The notes under the pieces: model-generated
What the model saw: the letters and a program-made list of their open reading frames with translations, nothing else
Databases searched by the model: none
Told to the model about the DNA's origin: nothing
Shown here: in pieces, positions 9,801 to 21,370 of the stretch
How positions within the stretch are numbered: the first letter of the stretch is position 1
Layout: the number at the start of each line of letters is the position of its first letter
Translations under genes and position numbers: made by a program
Source: Liolophura sinensis
Lineage: Eukaryota > Mollusca > Polyplacophora > Chitonida > Chitonidae
DNA: 64,000 nt
Direction: 5' to 3'
NCBI RefSeq assembly: GCF_032854445.1
Contig: NC_088301.1
Location: forward strand, 30,300,402 to 30,364,401

Positions 9801-11542
9801 TAAAAGTTATTGCATGTGTTAAAGAGATCAGATCAATAAATAAAACCAGAGCAAAAGAAATGAATAGCATCCAGATTTGTAAAAAAAAATGGCAAACTGC
9901 AAGAATTAAGGCCAACAAATAAAGTTGCTATGTAATGTATGTTTGTATCTGAATGTAATTTAACTTTACTAAAATGTATCATTTATGCTTTGTACATTTT
10001 CGGAAAGAGACATATAAAAAGTTGCCAGTTCCTTCTCTGCTTTGTAAACAGAGATATACCTCATCCTCAGACTTCACAGACACTATAGTGGGTAAATAAA
10101 CGTTCAGACAACAGTGGTACCATGTCCAAGAGATAACTGTATGCGTTTCAAGATTGAGCCAGGTGGCTAACTTGTCAGCAACACAGAATGTTAATAGTAT
10201 ACCACTTTAGATATTGACAAAATAGAAATGTACACATTTACTTTCAAACTTTTTCAAAATTCTCTGTGTTTGTCAGATATTAGCTCTTCTACACTTTAAG
10301 CATGTACCTATACCTGTTGCGGTATTGGATCTGAGAGATATTTGAAATGTTTGAAGCATGCCTGTTGCCATATCTGCGGCTTACAAGAGCCGTGAAGGCG
10401 AGATGGACCAGCTCATGCCAGAGAGTGATATGAAAATGAAAGCTGGCAATGAATTGTCCTTTCAGTAGTTCAGTGTTCAATATACTATCTATATTATATA
10501 AATATATTTCCTTTCTGTGTGCAAAAAAAAAAAAAGAGATGTATCATCTTTTAAAATTCTGCTTAAAAAAGAAACTCATGAAAATTATTTGTGTTAACCT
10601 ACACAAGGGAGGAAAATTCCGGTTAACAGGTATGTAAATTTTTATCACAATCTTCAGACTGAAATTTATCCATTTTTGTCAAAGTTGTGAAAATTTACGT
10701 GTAGTATGAAGAATATTTCAGACATTTTGGGTGGATTTTCAGCAAAACTGCCTTTCCAAGGGACCTCAATGATTTTTCTTTTTTTTCTTACCAGGTTTCA
10801 GCCAGCAATATTACCAGCAGAGACAAGCCAATTTTCTGAACAACAACAACAGCAGTGGCCACAGATTGCCCAATCTGATTCCAATTCCAACATTTGAGGA
10901 AAATTTAGCGAGTCTACCAAGTGAATTAATGCAGAGAGCTTTATCAAATGGAGCTGGTAAGACGCCTGCAAGAAAAAACACAATTGAAATACTCTTATAT
11001 GTTTAAATGCTCAGTGGAATGATACTCTTAAAGAGCTATACCATTGCCACAACCCCTTTGTCTTAAAAGCTAATCTCTGAGCTAATCTGTATTGATTTAA
11101 TCACTTAATTGTTAAATAATGACTGTATTAAAACTGCAGTTTTGGAAGGTCATATAGAAACAAAGGTTTCCACTTTAATTTGTCTTCCATTTAGGCCTAC
11201 ATAAAAATTATTAGCGAATGCAGTTTCTGGTGCTCATTGATCTGACTGCCATTGTATAAGTGAAGAATTATAGAGTTTGGAGTTAAAATTAAACCAATGA
11301 AATAAATAAATGTAAATATGAGCATAAACACCATAGCTTCAGTGCTTATGCTCATATTTTGATAATCTTGACTTGTAGGCTCTTATGTGGACAATTCACC
11401 GCAGCGAGAATTTGATGCTTTGACAGCCTTTGGACAGCTTCTTCCTGAAGAACAACAACAACAACAACAGTTTCTCCAGCTCAGTGCTATTGACAGATGT
11501 AATAGCCGCTTGTCAGCTGTGTACGCTGAGGGATCTACTTGA
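3704..11542 (+). CDS. Unidentified gene, five C-terminal exons (join 3704-3872, 8653-8803, 9616-9797, 10795-10956, 11379-11542)
   Basis: Five exons join in one frame (828 nt, 275 residues plus stop) with GT/AG introns and matching phases at each junction: 1, 2, 1, 1. I do not recognise the family. The visible protein is mostly disordered and low-complexity. Residues 36-42 read DSGLGRS, resembling a DSG-type phosphodegron. Residues 57-106 are Ser/Thr/Gly-rich. Exon C has a proline run ending in PPPY, a PPxY WW-domain ligand motif, inside an Asn/Tyr/Gln-rich segment. Exon D has the most conserved-looking block, LIPIPTFEENLASLPSELMQ. Exon E has six consecutive Gln before the C-terminus. This composition fits a transcriptional coregulator or signalling adaptor, but that is inference. 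The N-terminal part, which would hold any folded domain, was not found and may lie left of the window. Intron 1 (4.8 kb) holds the 39-bp array. Confidence 0.75.
4170..6520. repeat. 39-bp minisatellite, about 60 units
   Basis: Units of TCTGACTGACATCATACAGA plus TGACGTATTCTTACATCAG. Variant subunits carry CGTATGGATGAGG or CATACGGATGACG in the middle. The period is 13 codons, so one frame stays open for 736 codons (4132-6342) and reads a repeating ISLTDIIQMTYSY. The frame is broken once, by TGA at 6340-6342, and then continues. It lies wholly inside intron 1 of the unidentified gene and has no splice or start context, so I treat it as non-coding. A block of twelve units (468 bp) is itself duplicated. 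Confidence 0.97.
6525..6616. repeat. 32-bp triplicate
   Basis: Three nearly identical tandem copies of GTGATAATGCCCTGTGCTTC plus ACCTTAAAGTAT, abutting the right edge of the 39-bp array. Confidence 0.95.
6617..7769. other. Intron 1 unique sequence
   Basis: Between the tandem arrays and a MITE-like element. Short open frames at 7001-7192 (+) and 7270-7527 (-) show no recognisable content or exon signals. Confidence 0.4.
7770..8005 (+). mobile_element. MITE-like element family A, copy 1
   Basis: One of four related segments in the window (others at 33618-33820, 51383-51599 and 61324-61513). The shared core runs TTGCGTTGGCCAATTTCGGG, GCAAAAAGTATAATTTGTAT, AATAATGCCTTCAGAATATA. The ends are imperfect inverted repeats: the left arm near ACAACTTTTTACATAT matches the complement of the right arm GTGAAAAGGTTAAGGAAT. 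No coding capacity. Confidence 0.75.
8456..8608 (+). mobile_element. tRNA-derived SINE, + orientation, degenerate
   Basis: Retains CAACCTGTGGATGGTCATGG, GTCGTATAAGTGAAACATTC and AAAACACCACTGAAATAAG. It sits about 45 bp upstream of exon B. Confidence 0.85.
8653..8803 (+). CDS. Unidentified gene, exon B
   Basis: The acceptor is CATGAACAG|GTGTGAAT and the donor is GAGAG|GTCAGC. It enters in phase 1 (GT completes a Gly codon) and leaves in phase 2. It encodes a Ser/Thr/Gly/Asn-rich segment (VNFSSTHSSRSGTATGG ... SVVDEANE). The donor is weaker than consensus, but the phase matches exon C exactly. Confidence 0.75.
8804..9615. other. Intron 2 of the unidentified gene
   Basis: AT-rich intron with a degenerate SINE at 9188-9325. 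Nothing else recognised. Confidence 0.6.
9188..9325 (+). mobile_element. tRNA-derived SINE, highly degenerate
   Basis: Recognisable from GGATGGTTAGTGGGTTTCCT, AATAATACTGGCC, GTAAAACACGAATGAAATAA and a short duplicated AATCCAATCAAATAAATCC tail. Confidence 0.7.
9616..9797 (+). CDS. Unidentified gene, exon C
   Basis: The acceptor is TTTTTTTCAG|TGGGTTCTC and the donor is ACACAAG|GTATAA. It enters in phase 2 (AG+T gives Ser) and leaves in phase 1. It encodes GFSPNPPQMLTPGRRPMP, then an Asn/Gln/Tyr-rich stretch with a PPPPPPY run (PPxY-type WW ligand) and QLYYSQQGNTQ. Confidence 0.78.
9798..10794. other. Intron 3 of the unidentified gene
   Basis: AT-rich, ending in a strong pyrimidine tract (TTTTTCTTTTTTTTCTTACCAG). 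The short open frames here look spurious. Confidence 0.6.
10795..10956 (+). CDS. Unidentified gene, exon D
   Basis: The acceptor is TTTCTTACCAG|GTTTCAGCC and the donor is GAGCTG|GTAAGA. Phase 1 in and out. It reads GFSQQYYQQRQANFLNNNN, then LPNLIPIPTFEENLASLPSE and LMQRALSNGA. The second half, with Leu/Glu helix-like character, is the best candidate for a conserved short motif. The overlapping frame at 10706-10897 is a shadow. Confidence 0.8.
10957..11378. other. Intron 4 of the unidentified gene
   Basis: Contains a SINE relic near 11225-11310 (TGCCATTGTATAAGTGAAGA, ACCAATGAAATAAATAAATG). Confidence 0.6.
11379..11542 (+). CDS. Unidentified gene, terminal exon E
   Basis: The acceptor is TTGACTTGTAG|GCTCTTATG. 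It enters in phase 1 and ends at TGA 11540-11542. It encodes SYVDNSPQREFDALTAFGQL, a Glu-Glu plus six-Gln run (CAA/CAG microsatellite), and a C-terminus NSRLSAVYAEGST. A 3' UTR follows, and the minisatellite at 11827 probably lies within or just beyond it. Confidence 0.78.
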
Positions 11543-11826
11543 TAAGGTTTGCTTCTAATGTGGCAGAAGACTTCATATGGTGCTGGAATTACAGTGAGAG
11601 GTGGAACACAGAGGCTTAAGCTTAGTGCACAGTGCCCATTTCTTAATCATGAAGGCTACTGTTGACACACTTGATCAAGGTGCGCTAGCCTGTTGGTAGA
11701 AGAGCAGAGCTCTGGCGAATTAACAAAGGAATTACATGTATGATTAAATGAACCTTTCCTTTCCTGGCAGTACAAATAATCAAATTTATACTGTGATGCA
11801 AGGGCACAAATTTTGATTTAATTAAT

Positions 11827-12385
11827 GTGCTCACCTACATTACAGGCGGAGGACCTACATGTTACAGTCTGGTGTCTATTGGTGCAGATCTTGTTGTCAT
11901 GGTAACAGATACCCAAATGTGGAGGTAATGAACACCTACTATACACCTACATTACAGATGCATATTATCTGTGGTGTCCATTGGTGCAGATCTTGTTGTC
12001 ATGGTAACAGATACCCGAATGTGATAGTAATGAACACCTACATTACAGGGTCATATGGTCTCTGGTGTCCGTTGGTGCAGATCTTGTTGTCATGGTAACA
12101 GATACCTGAATGTGATGGTAATGAATGCCTACATTACAGGGGCATATGGTCAGTGGTGTCCTTTGGTGCAGATCTTGTTGTCATGGTAACAGATACCCAA
12201 ACGTGATGGTAATGAACGCCTGCATTAGGGGCATATGGTCTCTGGTGTACATTGGTGCAAATCTTGTTGTCGTGGTAACAGATACCTGAATGTGAAGGTA
12301 ATGAACACCTACTATACACCTACATTACAGGTGCATATGGTCTCAGGTGTCCATTGGTACAGACCTTATTGTCATGGTAACAGAG
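11827..12385. repeat. About 93-bp tandem repeat, six units
   Basis: Units contain GGTGTCCATTGGTGCAGATC, TTGTTGTCATGGTAACAGAT, ACCCGAATGTGATGGTAATG and AACACCTACATTACAG. Lengths vary between copies. It begins 285 bp after the stop codon of the unidentified gene, so it may be transcribed in its 3' UTR. Confidence 0.93.
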
Positions 12386-13644
12386 GTAGGCCATAAAGAT
12401 GGTGCTTTGTTTTTGGTTGCTTCAGTAGCCGGCAACTATTGATGTTTGACAGTGCTCTTTTTGGATTGGTTTTGAAGGACCTGCTCTTCAATATGTGATA
12501 TGACTTGAAAAGTGAAGATAAAGCTGATGGATCAGATATAGTTTTATTTGAATGTCCTGATTTTTCAAATGAACATCAGTGGATGGTTTTGTGTCACAAG
12601 GACACAGATCAGAGTTAATCTTAAAGTAATTTTACTTTCAATATTAATTTTCCTTTAATATTGTTTCTTGAAATTTAATTGTTTTATAAATTCTTTTATT
12701 CAGGGTTGTATATGTATGTTATTGTTGTTATTTCTGAAATTGATGATCCTGTTGATAGATTGGTGATTCTCAAATGTGCTAATAGGGCGTCCACTTGATT
12801 CTGTTTTTTTGATGTTTTTTTATTCTCAGTAATGTCAGTATTGACATAGACTTCAAATGCCATTTTCCAGGACACATATTTTTCATGGACTGGGAAATGT
12901 ATATTGTAAAAATTAGTTATATATAAGTACTACTAGATTTTGTTTCCAAGTTGAATTACTTTAACTGTACAATCTACACAATTTTCCGTCCAAGAAAAGA
13001 CATCAGCTGTGGTGTTCCAACACAAAGCCATATATCAGATACATTAATGTGTGTCTGTATCTCTAATTAATTTCACTTTTGATATTTCTGTTGTTATTCT
13101 TTTATTCACAAATGTTTTGGATGTTGGTGTAAAGCTGGTCATCAATTTCATCGGAAAATATTACATACTTTTTCACCAGCTTACTTGTCAACCATGCTAT
13201 ATGTGAAACTGTAAAGCCTTGTATGTTGGTATGCTCTGGACAAGAAAGTTTTAGGAGATTTCCAAGAAGCTTGCTACAGAAATTAACCGGTGCTCTTTGT
13301 TCTGAGAAAGTGATTGTGCTTGAAATGTATTTATTTTATGTTGAGATAATTTTGTTGAAAAAATATATTCATTGCTCAAGTGTACTACCGGTATGTGAAA
13401 AATGATTTAAGAAACTTAATTCTGTTTAAACATTAACAGTACAACTGAAATATTTCTCAGGCAGATCCTGGTAAGTGTTCAGGCAGCTTGAACTGTTTGT
13501 CACAGGTAACTGATTGTTTCAAAAAGGTGAAAGATGATAAAACTAAGTGTATTTGTAGGTACAAGAGATCATATATTTTTCAGGCATTAACGTAGAATTC
13601 CGTCCATTGCAGTAACTTGCCAGGTTTTATCTGTAAATCCTAAG
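12386..13644. other. No gene recognised; possible 3' UTR
   Basis: AT-rich sequence downstream of the unidentified gene. No conserved open frame. No dominant poly(A) signal could be assigned. Confidence 0.4.
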
Positions 13645-14085
13645 ACAATGTGGGATGATTACCTGCCACAGATTGGTTAAGACAGTGTGTGATGATTACT
13701 GGCCACAGATTGGTTAAGACAATGTGTGATGATTACCTGCCACAGATTGGTTAAGACAATGTGTGATGATTACTGGCCACAGATTGGTTAAGACAATGTG
13801 TGATGATTACCTGCCACAGATTGGTTAAGACAATGTGTGATCATTACTGGCCACAGATTGGTTAAGACAGTGTGTGATGATTACTGGCCACAGATTGGTT
13901 AAGACAATGTGTGATGATTACCTGCCACAGATTGGTTAAGACAATGTGTGATCATTACTGGCCACAGATTGGTTAAGACAATGTGTGATGATTACTTGCC
14001 ACGGATTGGTTAAGACAATGTGTGATGATTACTTGCCACAGATTGGTTAGACAGTGTGTGATGACTACTTGCCACAGATTGGTTA
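13645..14085. repeat. 37-bp minisatellite, about 12 units
   Basis: Units of GACAATGTGTGATGATTACC plus TGCCACAGATTGGTTAA. They alternate between CCTGCCACAG and CTGGCCACAG subtypes, which gives a partly dimeric (74-bp) higher-order order. Confidence 0.96.
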
Positions 14086-15867
14086 ATATGCAAAGAAATA
14101 AAAGTGAGATACAAAGGGAGAAATATATTTATCAGTAAAGGGACATTTTTATTGCGATTTACCCACACATACATGCAAGCCATGTACTTTGAATGAAAAA
14201 GCACTATAAATGGCGAAATAGATTTTTTTCTGCCAGAGAAGCAAAATAATTAGGCACACTGTAAATTAATATAAAGTATAATTTTGAGTAAAATTAATAT
14301 AATATAAGTTGGAGTTTTAGGTGATTAATGGTGGTCACCTGCCACTGACAGATAGCTTTACTAATGAACATCGTAGTTGCACCACATTTCACAGTACTAT
14401 TCATTGGAGATGACTGCCACAGTAAATTAAGATAAACTGTTACATATTGCCAGATAAGCTGTCCACTCCAAACTTAAGTGCTGCAGGCCTCCTAATGCGT
14501 TTTGCAGTTCAGAAGTGGAGTGTAAAAATCAAAAGAAAGGACAAAAAAACACTAGATCAAACATATGTATGTATTAATAAAGTACCCCACATAACATTTG
14601 AAAAAAATACCTATTTTATTTTTGTGATGTTGCGTAACCGAGACAAGGTTGTTCAAAATAAGCAATCTTACGCAGACTGGGTAAATTAAATGCACCAGCT
14701 TTTTCTATAACCCGAGTGACATGGTGTGTTTTTGGTTGCTCTAACATTGGTGTGTCCCATGGCCTTGTAAGAATTCCAGATTAAAAGCTGATTTTTTGAG
14801 TTACCAAGAAGTTAAACTTCTAACTATGGCCGATCGGGCCTGTTTGTACGACTTTTCCAAACTAACTAAAGTTATATAATTTGTTGTCTTTTCTTTTAAT
14901 GAAAATTGACAGATGTTAAGCTTTATACATGTATAACGTGGAAAAGTCAAAATGTGATACATTTCATATTTTTTAAATTATACAGCATTTTTTATATGCC
15001 CAGGTTGATATGACCTGATTTTAAATTTGATAAAATGGCTGCGTTGATGAAGTGGTATGTCTGTGGGTTTATCAGTTCACTGTGCATCATCAGGAAGCTA
15101 AATTTAACAGCATATCTGTTGTCATAATATCATTTAGGAAGGACAAAGTACTTACAATTGTGGTGGAATTACAATGTATGTTGAACTAAGAGCTGTATTG
15201 AAGTTTGCCAGTGAGTGGCCTTTTGCCTGCCTGTATCTTTATGCAAGAAATATTTGCCTGTGAAAGTGCTAGCGTTCAGTTAAGATGATAGTCCAACTTG
15301 AAAATGAAGTTCACTGTGTGCAATCTGTCTTATTTATTTCTCAGTTCAAAAACCTGCGCAAATTTTGGTGCATTAAAAAAGGTCATTTACTCATTGTAAA
15401 TTTTATCTTAATTTCTTTGCAAATGGTATAAAATATGCTTAGTTAAGCAGTAGTGGTAAGTCTTCTCAAAAAGCTCACACATGCTGGTAAATTAAAGGCA
15501 AAGAAAACACTGAAATGAAGTATAAATCAGATGAAAGACCATCAAACAGTGTCCAGGAAAATAATTATGATTTATTTCTTTGGCATTAAAATTATCAGCT
15601 TCTGTAGTGGTCTGTTGTGACCTAGAGGGTATGAGTGACGTTACATCCATTTTTTTTTTATTATTAAAATAACTTTTCAAAGTCCATTTGGCGAATGCAT
15701 TGGTAGTTCTGTTTTTGAATGATGTAATCTAGCTGTCTGTATGTGTTACCTGGCAAAAACCTGATGTGACGTCGCTGATCCATGTATGGGCTGCAAAGGC
15801 CACCTTAGAACCCAAAGTTTGAAATGCATTTTGCTAGGTTGGAAAAACTTCTTAAAATAAATCATAC
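14086..15867. other. No gene recognised
   Basis: AT-rich intergenic sequence. The short frames at 14447-14689 (+) and 15492-15680 (-) lack recognisable domains or splice context. An AATAAA at 14097-14102 is a possible but unsupported poly(A) signal. Confidence 0.4.
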
Positions 15868-15945
15868 TTTTTTTATTTATTTATTTATTTATTTGATTGG
15901 TGTTTTGCGCCGTACTCAAGAATATTTCACTCATACAACGATGGC
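15868..15945 (-). mobile_element. SINE 3' fragment, - orientation
   Basis: A (TTTA)n run, then GATTGGTGTTTTGCGCCGTA and CTCAAGAATATTTCACTCAT: the complement of the family's last 60 bp and tail. Confidence 0.88.
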
Positions 15946-17497
15946 CACTGACTATTTTTATGGTCAGTGTTTAATGGTCATTCCTCTGAAAGATATGTAT
16001 ACTTTATATTAGTGTTTTCTTTGCCATTCATAATAAGCAAGGTTCAGCTCAGAAAAACACCTAATTACTGTCTTGTCTTCACAAGTTAAGAAGTGATGTC
16101 TCCGTCCATTTCCTATTCAGTATACCTCTAGCAAGTTTTAACCATATAGTTGATGCCACGATTGATTTTTAAATGCTTAATTTTGTTGGTAATTTTTTCC
16201 CGGTATTAAGGAAATAATATTGTAATGGTGTATTGAAATAATAGTATTTAAATTATCCTTAGATCATAGATAAGTTAATATATATAGAATAATAGGTATG
16301 TGGATACTTCAGTTTTACATACAGGTTCATCTTCCTTTTTCCTAAAGTTTAGTAGGGTACATGACTGTCATCTGTGTTTTAGGGAGATATGAATAGTGCC
16401 TTGAAAGCCATTTATACAAGCTCATCATTTGAATTGTCATTTTTTTGGTTGACACTAGAAAAAAAGGCTCAAGGGCTAAGGGTCCAGCCTTGGTCGTATA
16501 CATACAAACGTGAGTTATAAGACATATCCATTCTTTACCAAACAAAGCATGCAAAGTACAAAGTACTACCATAGCTTATGTCATATCCTGAGCGTCGGCG
16601 TTGGTGTCCAGTAACAGGGAAAGCACTGTTGAACAAAATGTTAAGAGTGGTATATTGAAAGCACTGCATTTTTTGAGCTCAATGTTTGTGCATGTGTTCA
16701 ATACAATCACATGAGGGGATGTTCCTCTGTTGATTCGCTGTATGCATATTAAATATGGTAAATTGTAAAATTCACGACTTAGTAAGTGTTAGGGGTAGTA
16801 TCTCAAAAAGTATTACATGCATTGAGCTAAAGTTTTATATGCATTTTCCGTGTTTTTGTAATACATAGATTACTTCCCTTTTTATGGATTATCCCCCCTT
16901 GATGGCAGGTATTAGTTCAACCATCCAATGCTATTAACAACTGGAAGTACTTGGGTGGTGAAATTTAAACAACCGTATTGCTCAACTGTGACTATAAATC
17001 CTCTTGTAAATTTGCTTGTAGGGTTAACTACATTTGAATCATTGCAGTTGGGTTCTTTGCACTGAGAAACTGGCTAAGTAAACAGCAGTATTTTCCATAG
17101 TCCCATATGCTGTTGTACTGGAATAAAAGACACAAACCTATTGCCAAGGGAGGTAAATCCTCGAAAAGCGAAGTAACCTAAAATACGAAATAACAATGCA
17201 CTCTGTGTGCGAGTAAATTAGCTGATTCACGACTTCAGTACCTTATGCATTTATCCTAAGGTTTTGCATTCATGTGTCTTCTAAAAGCGAACTGACATGC
17301 AACCTTCCTAACAAAAATCTAAGTTCATGTCATACTAAATCTTGCTAAGCATAAATACATGTACAGTGTTTTCACAGTCAGAGTAAAATATGTGGAATTC
17401 AAGGCCCAAGGAGGTCTTAAAAAAGATGTTTTGGTACCAGTTTCTGTCCTTTGTACTTTGTACTGTAGCTTTCACAAATCAGTTAATTCCAAAGTTA
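15946..17497. other. No gene recognised
   Basis: AT-rich. The segment around 16790-16875 (TCTCAAAAAGTATTACATGC) resembles 56485-56560, so it is probably a low-copy dispersed repeat. No coding evidence. Confidence 0.4.
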
Positions 17498-17632
17498 CGT
17501 GGGAAGGTCTGTCAGCAACCTGCGGATGGTTGTGGGATTACCCCCGGGCGCTGCCCGGTTTCCACCCACCATAATGCTGGCCGCCGCCACGTAAGTGAAA
17601 TATTTTTGAGTACGGCGTAAAACACCAATCAC
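17498..17632 (+). mobile_element. tRNA-derived SINE, 5'-truncated, + orientation
   Basis: Close to the family sequence from GTGGGAAGGTCTGTCAGCAA to AAAACACCAATCACAG, without a proper AAAT tail. Confidence 0.93.
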
Positions 17633-17687
17633 AGTCACAATTCCAAAGGTATTGTCAAAAACGTCTGACTATGTGAGCCTAAATCTA

Positions 17688-17900
17688 TTCATTTATTTAT
17701 TTATTTATATGACTGGTGTTTTACGCCGTACTAGTTTCCTCTGTCGTATAAGTGGCGGCTGTCGTATAAGTGAAGTATTCTTGACTATGGCGTAAAACAC
17801 CAATCAAATAAATAAATACTGTTTATGTCATACTCAAGAATATTTCCCTTATACAACAGCAGCCAGCATTATGGTGGGAGGAAACCAGGTCTCCATTAAA
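17688..17900. mobile_element. Composite of three SINE fragments in alternating orientation
   Basis: A (-) tail fragment (ATTTATTTATTTATATGACT, GGTGTTTTACGCCGTACT) runs straight into a (+) 3' fragment with a duplicated GTCGTATAAGTG block and an AAAT tail. A further (-) fragment follows (ACTCAAGAATATTTCCCTTA, ATTATGGTGGGAGGAAACC) to about 17890. It suggests insertion of copies into one another, or local rearrangement. Confidence 0.85.
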
Positions 17901-20805
17901 AATATCCCGGCCATTTATATCATGGTGCAATAACGGCACATGCAACCATTCTCCAATTTGCAAACCTGTTGAAATGTTAAGCTGGATTCTTTTTTTTTCT
18001 TTCTTTTTTTGTATGCTCAAATAATTAATTTTAGCCTAGTTAACCAAACATTATATGTATGATAAGAGTTTTCACTCATCCAGCCTGTTGCAGTCTTAGT
18101 CATGAGCTTGGCATGGGAGCTAGGCAGGGACTTGGTAACAAATTAAAAAATACATTTGACTAGCTGGGCTAATCTTAATTTACTTGGGTTTGGGGACAAT
18201 TGTCAGTGAATGCACCGAGCTACACAGTCTCATTAAAACATATTGTTTATATAGCCTTGGTGCCTATTATATTTTTGCTGCACAGTGTATCTTGTATATG
18301 TATAATGAACTTCACCTTGAACTAGACAGATTTACCGTTGAAAGAAACCTTGAATGTAATGTAATAAGACATGTACCTTAAGCATATCTAAGGTATGCAG
18401 TGATTGGCTAATTGTGATTACTTAATTATCAGAGCTGGTGTTTTCCATTGGCTGTCTGTAGGTTGTGCATAAATATAGATTGTACAGACTGAACAACATA
18501 ATAGTTAATCTCTAAGGACTGTTTTTATATAGAGAGAGAAAATACATAAATGGATGTAAAGATTAATACGGGCATCAATTTTGATATGCAGTGTATTAAT
18601 TTAAAATTTGAAAAGTAATTTTGCAATCAATTATTTAAGAGTATCATTTACATGTATGTCATTTTAATAATGTGTCATAATCAACCGTGAATTTTTTTTT
18701 TTTGGAGAAAATGTTTTGGAATCTTAGCTTTATCTACATGTATACCACAGTTATTATGAATTATTTTCTTTCGTGATCACTGTTGTTAATTTGGCCACAT
18801 TGAGTGCTATCAACTGTCCATTGAAGACTATTTCATTGTCATTTTATATTGTTTTTGATGTTTTTTGTTGTTTTTATTAAGATCTTGTTAACGTCTGGCA
18901 CATAGTATAGTGGTTTATATAAATGAAGTACATGTGACACATCATTTGGTTTGCTATCAGACCATTGGACATGCATTCACTAGAGATCAGTGATAAATGG
19001 TAGCGTCTAACTGCCAGTGATTGTCTCACAGATTGTGTAAGTACAACACAGCACTAAGTTCCTGGTGTGCAGCAAAGTTTAGCTATAAATGTGGATGTTT
19101 GATTTTTTGTTGTCTGTGTTGTGTTTTTTCTTTGCAATAGACTAGTGCTTGAATACTTTGCGATGACTTTATTAACTTCATACATGCAGTGTGGAAGTTG
19201 TAAATATTATTGCTTCACACACTTTACTTTATCAAAGAATTTGTCAGAATTATTTATCTATTCAGTAAGAACTGCCAGTTTAAGGGCTTGAAAACAGCTT
19301 TGTTACTATACTTTTGTTTTTGATCAGATTTAATCCACTTTGTCACTCTAGGATTAGATATCTCCAACTGATCCTGTGATCAGGATTTATATTTGTCTGT
19401 GTCTGGTATTACACTGTGATTAGTATAACAAATTACAGTTTGTGTATCTGACTTGCTGTAATCGGCAATTAAAAACCTCTGTTTCAAAAACATGAAGTAT
19501 TGCAGAGTTTGATTTCTCTGTCAAACTGAGATATATCAATATATAGACCCCTCTGGCAGGGAAATCTCAAAAACGAGGGGTTGGAAGCTTTTTGGCTCAT
19601 TTAGTACCAGTCGTTGAAGATAGTTATCAGACGAGATAGTTGTCCTCCAGCCCACTCCATTGAAACAGTTGTGAATCTGGGACCAGTTGTTCAGATGTGT
19701 GTGCACAGCCAGGCTTAATACTTTCTACCAGTGTCATTCTAATGCAAGCCAAACTGACACTTCAGTCTGGATTAAATACCAGGCTTAATACAATCTATAA
19801 CAACGAACCCCTTTTTGAGATAAAAACAATAGGCCTGCACTGAATTACCTCCCTTGTTACGTGATAGCGACTATGATGTAACGTGAGATTAACTTTTGAG
19901 GCATGAAATGGCGAGAAGTGAGACCTCCCCTGTGAAAGCAGGTAGTATGTAGGTTATGTGACAACCTTGGGAACTATTTATTAGGCAACAGAATGGAAAA
20001 ATAAAGACACTTTATCAGCCTTTGAGTCGTAGAAAATGTCGAAAGATCGTAAAAGTAAAGAACATATGTATACAACCTATATCTAAAATAAGAGCTGTAC
20101 AAACTGTGGAATTTTATTTTTTTAGATTTTAAAAAGTTTTTGTGAGGAGAGAAAAGCAGTTTTAAACATTGTCATTTTCTACAAAATCCACCCATACAAG
20201 CCTCACTGAAAGTCCCTCCATGTTTCAGGCTTGTCCAATGAAAAGCCTCTTTTCTTCCTCTTGAATATTCATGATGACGTCACTGTGCTTAAGGTTTTAC
20301 TCCTACAATATTTTTAACATGCATTTCCAGTCTCAGCTAAATGCATACATATATCGTGATAATCGTGGATTTTAAGGTGTGTGAAAGCCAACTCTAAAAT
20401 GGAATAGTTTGGGATGTGCCAGGGGGCATACCAACATGCGTGGCTGTAGGCTGCCAAAATGTGTTTGGAATGTCATGCCCTTAAGAGCTGCTCGGCAGAG
20501 CTGAGCATGATGACGTATGTAATTTGTTAAAATGGCGTCCTAAAGGAGATTCCTAAGTCTTCGGAGTTTAACTGTTAATTACTCAAATAACAAGCACTGC
20601 TGGCAGACAACTGAGATATTTTCTTTAACTTTAGCATTTTAAGGTACTGGTTGTATGAATGTGTTCTTTTCTTTTAAATAAAGTTGATGATTTTTATTTT
20701 AGGTTGAATACACATATTTGATGAAGTTTGCCATATCTGTCTATTATAACTAATAGGCTAAGGGTCTGGATTCCTCAGAAAGGATTTTAAAAATTTAACA
20801 TTTAA
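17901..20805. other. No gene recognised
   Basis: AT-rich intergenic DNA. The frame at 18184-18381 has no recognisable content. A segment at 19838-19858 matches, in inverse orientation, the AAGGGAGGTAATTC element at 21336 and 22975. Confidence 0.4.
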
Positions 20806-21370
20806 CCTGTACTTTCCCAATCAGTTTACATAACTAAAAACTGTCCTAAAGGTAGATCTTCAACTAGCATATTTTCGCTTTCACTTTGAAACTTGCCATT
20901 TTATGAGGTCCCACTTAACCACAGCTTCTGGCTGGTTCCCTCCCTCTGATGTCAGATGGCACTATTCACATCAGATGTAGGTTTCAGGCACAGTAAAAAT
21001 TCACGGCATCTGGAGCGATGCTGGTACGATGTCATTAGGTCATTGTTTCTGACACAGCAGGTTATGTAACTGTTTTTGTTCTATTTGTGCACAGCTTTAT
21101 GACATCACAGGTGTTTTACATTGTGACATCAATTCATAGCGTTCAGACATCACAACAACCCTTTCATACCCATACTTTGTTGATGGACTTCCCTCTCCGG
21201 GAACATATTACTTTATATAACTGACCAATTGTAGGGCACATAGCTTTGTAATGTACCTTATGTCGTTTCAAGGCACTCAGAATGTGTCTGGGAACCAGAC
21301 TAACCACAGCTTCCTCCAAGAAATGCACCTTCAAGGGAGGTAATTCAGTGCGGCCCCATTGATGCAAGAC
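20806..21370. repeat. Dispersed repeat, copy 1
   Basis: The part at 20806-20930 (ACTTTCCCAATCAG ... CATTTTATGAGGTCCCACTT, AACCACAG) and the part at 21290-21370 (ACTAACCACAGCTTCCTCC, CAAGGGAGGTAATTCAGTGC) are both present, fused and in the same order, at 22795-23010. Copy 1 therefore looks like the same element interrupted by about 360 bp. Confidence 0.6.
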
